In this document: one piece after another, positions 49,875 to 57,440 of the stretch
Numbering within the stretch: position 1 is the first letter of the stretch
How the letters are laid out: every line of letters begins with the position of its first letter
Assembly (NCBI RefSeq): GCF_028610625.1
Contig: NZ_JAQQWU010000020.1
Span: forward strand, 1 to 57,697
DNA length: 57,697 bases
Source: Guptibacillus spartinae
GTDB lineage: Bacteria > Bacillota > Bacilli > Bacillales > Guptibacillaceae
Reading direction: 5' to 3'
Program-made: the position numbers and the translations under genes
The notes under the pieces: model-generated
Databases searched by the model: none
What the model was told of the DNA's origin: nothing
The model's input: only the letters and a program-made list of their open reading frames with translations

Positions 49875-50177
49875 ATGGGGTTTGATCTTGACTGGTGGGA
49901 TAATTATTGGGAAAAACAACGCCAAAAAGAAGATTTACGAACGGAAATTAAAAATGAACTGCTTTCTGAAGCAGAATTATTAACGTATCATCTTGAGCAT
50001 TGTTACGCTGTTGGTAATCTGAGTGAACGTCACAGAACAATTGTAAATCAAGTAGAACATAATTTTGATGGACAAGCCAACAAAGCTCTTATACAACGTT
50101 TTGAAGAAAACCAAACGAAGTTACTTCAACTGAAGATGATATATGAAATGCTCCAAGATAGCATAAAGGTGCGATAG
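49875..50177 (+). CDS. Small helical protein, probable partner of the TslA-like lipase
   Basis: The product has 100 residues from ATG 49875 with AAAGGAG, 18 bp after the lipase gene. All-helical, with an aromatic start ('FDLDWWDNYWEKQRQKEDLRTEIKNELL') and a helix-turn-helix hairpin. Size, helicity and position match the small chaperone-like partners (TlaA/Lap type) that bind the targeting domain of LXG and TslA substrates. No sequence motif was matched, so the role is inferred from context. Confidence 0.65.
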   Translation: MGFDLDWWDNYWEKQRQKEDLRTEIKNELLSEAELLTYHLEHCYAVGNLSERHRTIVNQVEHNFDGQANKALIQRFEENQTKLLQLKMIYEMLQDSIKVR

Positions 50178-50419
50178 AAAGCGTAAGTAACGGGAAAACA
50201 GATAGTTATTGAACTGTTAACTCAATCTTAGACTTCAAACACTTTCAGATGGTTTTATGGAGCGATGGTTCTGAAAAAACAACTATTTCTTAAATATTGC
50301 GTAACAATAATCTAATGAGAACTGAACCTGACAATAATCATCATAATTGGTTGAATAGAACTTTAAACAGAACGAATTTATCAAAGATCAGGATGGTCAG
50401 TTATAGAGGAGGAATTTAA

Positions 50420-50755
50420 TTGAATAGAGAAGAAGTTGAAACCTATGTAAGAGATCATCAACAGGAAGCTCTAAGACGTACTAATAAGCTTATGAACGAT
50501 CATTTTGGAAAGGAATATTCTAGTTTCAATGGACTTATAGGTGGGAAATTTAAAACTTATGAGGTAATCTTAGGGGATTATGATACAGCAGAAGAATGTG
50601 TTGAAGCTTGGTTAGAAGGGCATGGAAAGATTTATCAAAGCGAGGAGAATCAACCTGATAAGTCTTCTAATAGAATAAAATTAATGCTTCAAGACGATTA
50701 CCTTAGAAAGTTTATTGAGAATTTTGTAGCAAAAGCTTACTTCAAAAACAAATAA
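50420..50755 (+). CDS. Hypothetical protein
   Basis: The product has 111 residues from TTG 50420 with GAGGAGG. Helical, charged, with 'GDYDTAEECVEAWLEGHGKIY' in the middle. No signal peptide. It follows the lipase module after a 240-bp gap; membership is not established. It ends at a terminator. Confidence 0.65.
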   Translation: MNREEVETYVRDHQQEALRRTNKLMNDHFGKEYSSFNGLIGGKFKTYEVILGDYDTAEECVEAWLEGHGKIYQSEENQPDKSSNRIKLMLQDDYLRKFIENFVAKAYFKNK

Positions 50756-50762
50756 CTTTATT

Positions 50763-50796
50763 AAAGCACGTGCAGCTGGCAGGTGCTTATTTTATT
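50763..50796 (+). terminator. Intrinsic terminator
   Basis: AAGCACgTGC pairs with GCAgGTGCTT, then ATTTTATT. Confidence 0.75.
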
Positions 50797-51017
50797 CAAG
50801 AGGGGATATTTGAAGTGAGGGGACGGCTTTAGCACTTGCTACAAAGTCCTAACAACACCTGGCTTTGATTATCTTGAAATCAAGTCTTATAAAAACTCGT
50901 AGCGTTTATTAAATGATAAGTATGCGAATGTAATAGCCCAACTGAAGGTCGGATATGTGTTTTATTAACTTTAGCTACGTTCTATAGCTTTACAAATTCT
51001 TTTCACTGGGGGACATA

Positions 51018-51299
51018 ATGAATAGGGACAAATTAAAAGGTTTAGTAATTTGGGGATCTATCATTGGAATAAGTGGATTTGTGATGTTGTTTTTTAGTGT
51101 TTATTTTGGAACCCTGATTGCCGAAAACTGGTTGATAAAACAAGGTGGAGCGGATACTGGTTATTACAACATCATTATGAAAAGCTATATTAATAATTTC
51201 TTAGTCGGTGGAGGAATATTATTTACTTTTGGAATAGCCATAAATTCGGTTGCTTATTATAAACTGCAATTGATTAAGGAAAAATCTCATTTAAAATGA
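51018..51299 (+). CDS. Small two-helix membrane protein
   Basis: The product has 93 residues from ATG 51018, with GGGGGA upstream. Hydrophobic segments at about 10-34 and 58-80. Glycine-rich loop between ('KQGGADTGYYN'). Function is unknown. Confidence 0.72.
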   Translation: MNRDKLKGLVIWGSIIGISGFVMLFFSVYFGTLIAENWLIKQGGADTGYYNIIMKSYINNFLVGGGILFTFGIAINSVAYYKLQLIKEKSHLK

Positions 51300-51395
51300 G
51301 AAATCAATCTCGGTGCAATAGTTTAAAAGAGTGTTTGATTTATGCTCCGAAGTTGCTGGTATTTGAACAAGAGAAGAGAGAGAAAGGAATTGATA

Positions 51396-51854
51396 ATGAT
51401 TCGTTCAATATTATCTTTAGTAAGTATAGGGTGTTTATTTTTATTGACCGCCTGTATAGGAGAGGATTATGATTTCACTCCTCCAACAATGACAATTTGG
51501 TACCATCATCTAAACGATTATGATTCATATGAGCTTAAAGAGGCATCCGTGAATTGGGAAGGACCTAATGAGGAATACAAAAAGACTGTTGTTAATTTTC
51601 AATCATTAGGAATCGAACAGAATCAAATTGAGGTCAATGCTGATTCAGAAGGAAACCTAGAATTAAGACATTCTGATTTTCAATTAGAAGAGCTTCAAGT
51701 CTCTCTGTGGCAAAACAATGAAGAGATTGAATTGCCTGTAAATAAATCTAATGGCTTTCAATTTCCAGATTCAAAAGGTAACTATATCTTAGAAGTGAAT
51801 CTGTCTTCTAATATGGGAGATGTTCAATATGTAGGTAACATTGATCTGAATTAA
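51396..51854 (+). CDS. Lipoprotein
   Basis: The product has 152 residues. ATG 51396 is preceded by AAAGGA; the frame is open from 51342. Signal with lipobox LTAC. The mature part is beta-rich and acidic ('PPTMTIWYHHLNDYDSYELKEASVNWEG', 'LEELQVSLWQNNEEIELPV'), suggesting an Ig-like fold. Function is unknown. Confidence 0.8.
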   Translation: MIRSILSLVSIGCLFLLTACIGEDYDFTPPTMTIWYHHLNDYDSYELKEASVNWEGPNEEYKKTVVNFQSLGIEQNQIEVNADSEGNLELRHSDFQLEELQVSLWQNNEEIELPVNKSNGFQFPDSKGNYILEVNLSSNMGDVQYVGNIDLN

Positions 51855-51908
51855 CACTATTATAGGATAAAATCTAGAATTTATCCTGATCCCAAGTCCT
51901 CTGGTTTA

Positions 51909-51960
51909 TCGGAGCTTATCTGGTAATAGGGTAGGCTTCTTTTGTTTTGAAATGACTCTT
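51909..51960 (+). repeat. Intergenic terminator repeat, copy A
   Basis: TCGGAGCTTATCT-GTAATAG-GGTAGGCTTCTTTTG followed by TTTTGAAAT. It matches copies at 52609-52699 and 52995-53090. The first part folds as GGAGC.TATC / GGTAGGCTTC-type hairpin with TTTT. Confidence 0.65.
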
Positions 51961-52103
51961 TTCGTAAGGCTTTTTTCGTAAAGATTGTTGCTTTTAAATT
52001 GGACAAGGATAAATTTACTTTTTATGGTATTGTATATACAGGAGCATCTGCAGCAATCGGGCAGGATTACGGAACAAAGAATGAATCATTTAAGGGGTGT
52101 TAA
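51949..52103 (+). pseudogene. Possible 3' remnant of a lost gene
   Basis: A frame open for about 50 codons reads 'VKIVAFKLDKDKFTFYG', 'IVYTGASAAIGQDYGTK' and stops at TAA 52101-52103, overlapping the ATG of the GNAT gene. The peptide looks protein-like but has no start or ribosome site. Its family is not recognised. Confidence 0.35.
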
Positions 52104-52591
52104 TGATGGAGTACATAATTCGCAAAATGGAGAAAAAGGATATAAACGCAGTTCAGGAAGTGGCTAAAACAAGTTGGAATGCAACATATGATGGTATAAT
52201 TCCTCTTAAAATTCAAGAAAGTTTTTTAAACTCTGCTTATAATGATGAAATGATGCTAAAACGTTTAGATGTTTCTTCGCTGTACGTTGCTGAAAAGAAC
52301 GGAAAAATTGTTGGATTCGCTAACTTCTCTCCTCTAAAAGATGAAGGGATAGTAGAATTAGGGGCAATTTACTTATATCCAGAAAATCAAGGGAAAGGTA
52401 TCGGTACTGCCTTGCTTGAAGAAGGTATCAAAAATATAAATGGTGCAAAGTCAGTCTATATAAGTGTTGAGAAAGAGAATGAGATAGGAACAAATTTTTA
52501 TCGTGCAAAAGGGTTCCAAGTTGTTTCAGAATTTGATGATAATCTAGAAGGTCATATAACTAAAATGTTTAGAATGGCACTATATATATAA
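52103..52591 (+). CDS. GNAT family N-acetyltransferase
   Basis: The product has 162 residues from ATG 52103 (or 52106), with AAGGGG. A complete GNAT fold: 'IRKMEKKDINAVQEVAKTSWNATYDGIIP', 'LYVAEKNGKIVGFANF', acetyl-CoA loop 'YLYPENQGKGIGTALLEEG', 'FYRAKGFQVV'. It transfers an acetyl group to an unknown amine. It lies between two copies of the intergenic repeat. Confidence 0.92.
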   Translation: MMEYIIRKMEKKDINAVQEVAKTSWNATYDGIIPLKIQESFLNSAYNDEMMLKRLDVSSLYVAEKNGKIVGFANFSPLKDEGIVELGAIYLYPENQGKGIGTALLEEGIKNINGAKSVYISVEKENEIGTNFYRAKGFQVVSEFDDNLEGHITKMFRMALYI

Positions 52592-52608
52592 GTTTCACTA
52601 TTAAACAA

Positions 52609-52699
52609 ACTCGGAGCTTATCTGTAATAAGATTGGCTCCTTTTATTTGAAATTAAAGATTGAGTTGTTTGCATTATTTTGAAATAATTGTCATTAAGA
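52609..52699 (+). repeat. Intergenic terminator repeat, copy B
   Basis: About 90 bp, roughly 80% like copy C (52995-53090): CTCGGAGCTTATCT, a hairpin closed by GGCTCCTTTT, then AAAGATTGAGTT and TTTGAAATAATTG. The first 30 bp act as an intrinsic terminator for the GNAT gene. Confidence 0.8.
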
Positions 52700-52725
52700 A
52701 GGTTGAAGGAGTATGTAATTAGGGT

Positions 52726-52950
52726 TTGGAGGTTCTTATTATCAATGCAATTAGAGAGATCTTATCTTCTAAGTGGTTTGGTTATCCTTTGATTTTCGGT
52801 TTGCTTTTTGGAGCTTATTCTAAATATGGGGTAATTAAAGTCGTTTTATCTACTGTTCTGATCGCATTTTTTATTTCTATGCTAGCTTACAACTATAAGC
52901 ATCAGAGCTTATATAATTTAGTTACGAAAAAAGACAAAAACTCTAAGTAG
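52726..52950 (+). CDS. Small membrane protein, start uncertain (TTG or ATT)
   Basis: A frame of 74 codons from TTG 52726. GGAGGT (52728-52733) overlaps the TTG and would instead place initiation at ATT 52738, as in the gene at 5996. Two hydrophobic segments ('PLIFGLLFGAYSKYGVI', 'VVLSTVLIAFFISMLAY') and a basic tail. Function is unknown. Confidence 0.6.
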   Translation: MEVLIINAIREILSSKWFGYPLIFGLLFGAYSKYGVIKVVLSTVLIAFFISMLAYNYKHQSLYNLVTKKDKNSK

Positions 52951-52994
52951 AAGATGTAATCTTAAGAAGCAATAACCGTATTCATATTCTACAA

Positions 52995-53090
52995 TCTCGG
53001 AGCTTATCTTTAATACGATAGGCACCTTTTAAATTTGAAGTAAAAGATTGAGTTAATCGCACTAATTTGAAATAATTGGTATTTAAGATG
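52995..53090 (+). repeat. Intergenic terminator repeat, copy C
   Basis: Same order of motifs as copy B: CTCGGAGCTTATCTTTAAT, GATAGGCACCTTTT, AAAGATTGAGTTAATCG, TTTGAAATAATTGG. It follows the gene at 52726. A short piece (ACTCGGAGCGATTATC) recurs at 53431-53446. Confidence 0.8.
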
Positions 53091-53144
53091 TGGGAAAGTT
53101 TATGAAAGACTTAAATACTAGATAAAATCAAGGAGGTGGTAGAA

Positions 53145-53396
53145 GTGAGACGGAAATTAAGTGCTATTTCTTCTATTCTATTTATTATTAGTGTAGTAGC
53201 CTATCTCACGATGCTGTTCGGTAATGATAGTTTACTTTTTGTAGGTGTTTTAATTTCTGTAGTTGGGTTAGTTATCGCACTGTTTTCTGAAAGTGGAATT
53301 TACAAAAAGATTGGATTGATTGGTAATGGTTTTATTATTTTCATCACTATAATAATTCCTACGATTGTTACTACATTCTTTTGGAATACTCCTTAA
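53145..53396 (+). CDS. Small membrane protein, three hydrophobic segments
   Basis: The product has 83 residues from GTG 53145, with AAGGAGG 9 bp upstream (frame open to 53136). Hydrophobic runs at about 8-24, 29-45 and 58-77. Function is unknown. It is the last gene of the repeat-separated series. Confidence 0.72.
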   Translation: MRRKLSAISSILFIISVVAYLTMLFGNDSLLFVGVLISVVGLVIALFSESGIYKKIGLIGNGFIIFITIIIPTIVTTFFWNTP

Positions 53397-53453
53397 TAGT
53401 AACTATACTAATAGGAGAGCTGATCCATAAACTCGGAGCGATTATCAAACAAC

Positions 53454-53488
53454 CGTAGGGGACCCTCAGTGTGAGGATCCCCTACTCT
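53454..53488. terminator. Bidirectional intrinsic terminator
   Basis: GTAGGGGA.CCTCA pairs with TGAGG.TCCCCTAC, one mismatch. Confidence 0.85.
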
Positions 53489-53491
53489 AAT

Positions 53492-54187
53492 TTATTTAGA
53501 AATTCTCTCTTTATAAATCTTCCAAGTATCATCAAAGAAACTAATTGTTTTCGAATACCCCGCTTCTTTTAAGATCTCTTCATATTCAGGATGAACCTTA
53601 TAAAGGCGATTACGATAATTCAGTCTTGAAGCGGAATTACTACATTTATGAAAATCCTCATCGGCTAAAACTTTTTTACGGATTATCTCAGCTTTTTCTT
53701 CTTTTTCTCTTTGCTGCTGTTGTCTTATTTTGACCAAATCTCCCTCTGATATTTCTTCAGTTATACCATCAGAGATTTCTTGTAACATATCTTCGTAAGC
53801 CACCAGAGAATTCATTTTAGCGTTATCCATTCGTATAAAATGAATAAATCCTTGATGTAAAAAGTAGAGAACCAAATAACCAGGTTCATTAAAATCAACA
53901 TTCTTTATGTATTCATTATGTTCATGAATCATTTGACTGAAAATATTTCGTAATTCAATTGGGTAACGATCGATGTACTTTTCAGGTATTAAGAATTCAG
54001 TATCTAAGAACCACCCGTAAAAATAATAAATAGATTTTATGTTGAGTTCATCAACGATTTTAAAAAAATCGATTTCTGATTTAAACATAATACCAGTTTT
54101 ATATAAATTTTCGAAATCACATAAACCGTTATACAATCGCACCCCTTTTTCTTGAGCGGTCTTAAATAATTCTTCTTTTAGTAGCAT
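53492..54187 (-). CDS. Hypothetical protein
   Basis: The product has 231 residues from ATG 54187 with GGAGGT. Soluble; aromatic-rich first half ('IYYFYGWFLDTEFLIPEKYIDRYPIE'), a Gln/Glu/Lys coiled coil at about 155-175, then a basic helical end ('SNSASRLNYRNRLYKVHPEYEEILKEAGY'). No recognised family. Confidence 0.72.
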   Translation of the reverse strand: MLLKEELFKTAQEKGVRLYNGLCDFENLYKTGIMFKSEIDFFKIVDELNIKSIYYFYGWFLDTEFLIPEKYIDRYPIELRNIFSQMIHEHNEYIKNVDFNEPGYLVLYFLHQGFIHFIRMDNAKMNSLVAYEDMLQEISDGITEEISEGDLVKIRQQQQREKEEKAEIIRKKVLADEDFHKCSNSASRLNYRNRLYKVHPEYEEILKEAGYSKTISFFDDTWKIYKERISK

Positions 54188-54461
54188 ATTGACCTCCAAT
54201 TTAGAGAATTTTCAAATTTATTACACCTTATTATATAATATCCTATCTAGAAAAACCGCCTATGTCCGATTTTTATCTTTATTACAACTTTTCACCTTAA
54301 AAGAGTTAATCAAGGTGGAAAAATAGGCTTCTAATGCCGATACTTAAATACAGAGAACACTTCTGAGGTCGAAAATTATGACAAACGCATGGATTTGATA
54401 AACCAGCAACAGTATCAATCGAACCTGATTAAAGAAGTAGTCAAAGGAGGACGTCGTTCAA

Positions 54462-54908
54462 GTGTTGCAAGCTGCTGTTAATTTCGAAAAAAAGGTTAGA
54501 TTCTGTCTGATATGTTTTTCAGCTTTTTCTTCTTTATATGCCATGAAAGTTAGCTGGTTTCCAAACTTGATTGCTGACCAAAATTCAGCTAACTTTGTTA
54601 TCATCGGTATAATGATTTCCCTGTCCATTGCCATAGCTATCTACATATGGTACGAATTAAAAGATTTTTTCGGCGGGGATTGGGATTGGACCCCTAAAAA
54701 TCGCATCGAACGTGTACAAAATGAACTATTCGGCTTAGTGGGTATCGGCGCATTGTACTATATGACTCAAATGGGCATTATGATTTTCTTCTTTCCTTCG
54801 TTCGAAGAGTTAAAAGTGATGGGGCTCCACTTATATATCGTGTTATTTTTGTTAAGTTCTCTCATAATCTATATCTTTTATAGATTGACTGTCTTGAAAT
54901 TTGAATAA
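54462..54908 (+). CDS. Membrane protein, four hydrophobic segments
   Basis: The product has 148 residues from GTG 54462, with AAAGGAGG upstream. Hydrophobic segments near 10-30, 44-64, 88-112 and 120-142, with a Trp/Asp loop ('FFGGDWDWTPKNR'). No recognised family. Confidence 0.74.
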   Translation: MLQAAVNFEKKVRFCLICFSAFSSLYAMKVSWFPNLIADQNSANFVIIGIMISLSIAIAIYIWYELKDFFGGDWDWTPKNRIERVQNELFGLVGIGALYYMTQMGIMIFFFPSFEELKVMGLHLYIVLFLLSSLIIYIFYRLTVLKFE

Positions 54909-54935
54909 TAAACATAAATCAAAATGTTTTATAAA

Positions 54936-54969
54936 AAAAGAAGCTCATTGCAATAATGAGCTTCTTTTT
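54936..54969. terminator. Bidirectional intrinsic terminator
   Basis: AAAAAGAAGCTCATT pairs with AATGAGCTTCTTTTT. Confidence 0.92.
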
Positions 54970-55763
54970 CAATTCCATACTTCGTCTAAGGTTTTTCTGA
55001 AAAGTTCATTTAGCTTTTCGGTAGGATCTTCTTGTACAAAGTCCAGACTCTGTGCATATGCCTCTAACTGCTCCATTTCTTCTTGTAAGAATGAGTTGAT
55101 CAGATCAATTCTAGGTTCAAGATTCAATTCTTCTCCAGCTATCTTCCGTTTTAACAGTGTAGTGATTTCATCATGAAGCGCTGGTGGGAGTGCAGCATCC
55201 TCGAATAGTTCGTGGAAACCGATAGGTGGAACCGTATGATATTTCTTGATCCATCTAGCCGCAAGAACAGGTCGAAGTACATAGAAATACTTCTTAATTC
55301 GTACGTCATCACCCTGGAGATACTCTCGAAAGTTCCCCTTTGCCATATTTAGATAATGATATAAGCAGGAGGTAGGTAAAAAGATCGTCCCATCAAAATC
55401 TCTCATTTGTTTAGCGGTTGAAAAAGACTCATAGTAGACAATATTGGAGCGTAACCATTCAAGCAGAGGAGGATTAGACTTCCGAAACAGCTTTAATGCC
55501 TTCGTGAGTTCCCAACCGCTCATATCAACCAAGTCATCAACTGGGATGGATAATTTGTCTCTAGTGGGAATTTCGATAACATCCCTTTTTTGATCGATCG
55601 ATAAGTACCAATCTTTGCGATGGACATAGATAAATCGAACGTCATAATCGGAATCCTTAGAAGGGAACCCCCATGCTCGACTACCCGACTCACACGCATA
55701 GAGAATTTTAATATCATGATCGATCTCTGTTTGTTTAATGACATCTAGTATATGCTCATGCAT
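54969..55763 (-). CDS. Nucleotidyltransferase of the RlaP/YcgL family
   Basis: The product has 264 residues. ATG 55763 (GGAATGGGTG upstream) gives the family start 'MHEHILDVIKQTE'; the frame is open to 55889. Nucleotidyltransferase motif 'ACESGSRAWGFPSKDSDYDVRFIY' with the G-S and D-x-D metal residues, then the family block 'GWELTKALKLFRKSNPPLLEWLRS'. RlaP proteins are associated with RNA ligases in some genomes; the B. subtilis homologue YcgL has no known role. Single gene. Confidence 0.88.
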   Translation of the reverse strand: MHEHILDVIKQTEIDHDIKILYACESGSRAWGFPSKDSDYDVRFIYVHRKDWYLSIDQKRDVIEIPTRDKLSIPVDDLVDMSGWELTKALKLFRKSNPPLLEWLRSNIVYYESFSTAKQMRDFDGTIFLPTSCLYHYLNMAKGNFREYLQGDDVRIKKYFYVLRPVLAARWIKKYHTVPPIGFHELFEDAALPPALHDEITTLLKRKIAGEELNLEPRIDLINSFLQEEMEQLEAYAQSLDFVQEDPTEKLNELFRKTLDEVWN

Positions 55764-55948
55764 TATATTCACCCATTCCATATAGACTTTTACCACTAAT
55801 ATGATACTACACTTAACTAGTAAACTACATAATAGCAATGATTGATTCTGGAAATAGCTCAGATACCCCAACAACTGACTCTCTATCAATATAATGGTAA
55901 TATAATTAAAAGAGAGCGGATAATAAACTTTTAAAAGGAGGTTATGTA

Positions 55949-56191
55949 GTGGAGGCGTTCGGGATAACTAGTGCCACCTTTGTATGCATTATATTAGCCC
56001 TTATTGCATTCATTAGAGTAATCGAAGATAGTAGAGAAGATACGAAGAAATACGATGAAGAAATCAAAAGACAGAGAGAAGAAGGTAAAGAGCCGGTAGT
56101 AAGAGATTTTTCGAAATTCTTCTTCTGGTTAGCGGGGATTGCACTCCTAGCAACCATCGTTATTCTGATTTACCAACTTAATAGAATGTAA
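55949..56191 (+). CDS. Small two-helix membrane protein
   Basis: The product has 80 residues from GTG 55949 with AAAGGAGG. Hydrophobic helices at about 7-25 and 57-77, separated by a charged loop ('EDSREDTKKYDEEIKRQREEGKEP'). It lies 27 bp before the DUF4365-like gene and is probably co-transcribed with it. Confidence 0.75.
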   Translation: MEAFGITSATFVCIILALIAFIRVIEDSREDTKKYDEEIKRQREEGKEPVVRDFSKFFFWLAGIALLATIVILIYQLNRM

Positions 56192-56218
56192 AGTTATTGT
56201 ATACAGGAGGAATCATCG

Positions 56219-57358
56219 TTGAGCGGTACACAAAATAAAACAGCACAAAAGATCGATAATACTATCATTGAACATTTAGCATGTCTTGAAATTAATGATT
56301 TGATCCTGCAACCGCCTTTTCATTTGGTAGGGGATATACAGTATAACGATAAGAGTTTATCTTTTGATGGAGTCATTGAAGTTTACAATCACGAGAATCT
56401 TAAAAAAGAAACTTTAGTTAATACGGTACCTGTTCAAGTCAAAGGAACCACAAGGTACAAAAAAATGGATAAGCAAAACAAGATTAAACACTCGGTCTCA
56501 AGAAGAGATATCGATGTATTTTATAAGATAGGTAACGGCGTACTGTATTTAGTAGTGACTATCAATCCTAATACATTAAAAAAGCCAGCATATTACCGCA
56601 TCTTAGCACCATTGGATTTAAAAAGCCTTCTTAAAGAATTAGACAATAATGGAAATGATACCATTACACTCTCATTCAAAAAATTAAATGAGGGGCATTT
56701 AGAATTCATTTGTAACACGTTAATTAACCTAGTGTATAAACAACCAACTTACTTTGTCGAAACCGGAGAAATGGAAAGTTTTCAATCTTACACATTAGAG
56801 TTCGTAGACGTCCAAAAGGAAAACTTTAACGAGTTCGAAGAATCGGCTTATATGTACGGAGTATCACCTAATGGTACTGAATCGCCATTAGAACTAGTAA
56901 ACATTATACAAAAGGAAGGGATAAATGAAGATGTAATATCAATTGGAGAAGAAACGTTTCCAGTCAACTATAAGATTACAGAACGAAAAGATGAAATGAT
57001 ATTAACAATAGAAGATACCCTTTCTTATGAGATCAGTAAAAAAGAAAGCAATGCTACCGTAAGTATAGGAAGACTTAAAACGCTGTCTTCGTACATTAAA
57101 AGTTTAAAAATACTGCACTACCATCTTAAATATCATGCTTTGCCTTTAAATTATTTCACTTTTGATACAAAGTGGGGCGATATTGAGGCATTTAACGATA
57201 TAAGCGAAGTGATAGCAAATTATGAAGAATTGATTACAGTATGTAAGCAGATCGGTATAAGCGAAAATTACGTTTTTCATGAAGAGGAAAACCTACCGGA
57301 CTTATTTAACAACAATCAGCAAGAATTCCCCTTCAAAATCTTCGATTTATCGATTTAG
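56219..57358 (+). CDS. DUF4365-like PD-(D/E)XK nuclease-fold protein
   Basis: The product has 379 residues from TTG 56219, with AGGAGG 9 bp upstream. The N-terminal 135 residues have the DUF4365 layout: N-terminal helix ('NTIIEHLACLEIN'), strand with Asp in 'SFDGVIEVYN', then 'VPVQVKGTTRY' (Q-x-K of the D..(E/Q)xK core), 'SRRDIDVFYKIGNGVLYLVVTI'. The remaining 240 residues are unrecognised. A relative of restriction-type or repair nucleases. A TnpB element begins close to its stop, so the 3' end may be altered. Confidence 0.75.
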   Translation: MSGTQNKTAQKIDNTIIEHLACLEINDLILQPPFHLVGDIQYNDKSLSFDGVIEVYNHENLKKETLVNTVPVQVKGTTRYKKMDKQNKIKHSVSRRDIDVFYKIGNGVLYLVVTINPNTLKKPAYYRILAPLDLKSLLKELDNNGNDTITLSFKKLNEGHLEFICNTLINLVYKQPTYFVETGEMESFQSYTLEFVDVQKENFNEFEESAYMYGVSPNGTESPLELVNIIQKEGINEDVISIGEETFPVNYKITERKDEMILTIEDTLSYEISKKESNATVSIGRLKTLSSYIKSLKILHYHLKYHALPLNYFTFDTKWGDIEAFNDISEVIANYEELITVCKQIGISENYVFHEEENLPDLFNNNQQEFPFKIFDLSI

Positions 57359-57440
57359 TGGGGGATGAATTGCTCGCACTTAAGTGGCAATAAGAACGTA
57401 TGTTTGATATAATGGTGGTAGTATATGGAGGTGTTGGTAG
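57359..57440 (+). mobile_element. Likely left end of a second, different IS605-type element
   Basis: The leader 'GCTCGCACTTAAGTGGCAATAAGAACGT' region, the promoter-like TTTGATATAATGG and GGAGGTG are as expected upstream of IS605 OrfB genes. The exact left boundary cannot be placed without the right end. Confidence 0.5.
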
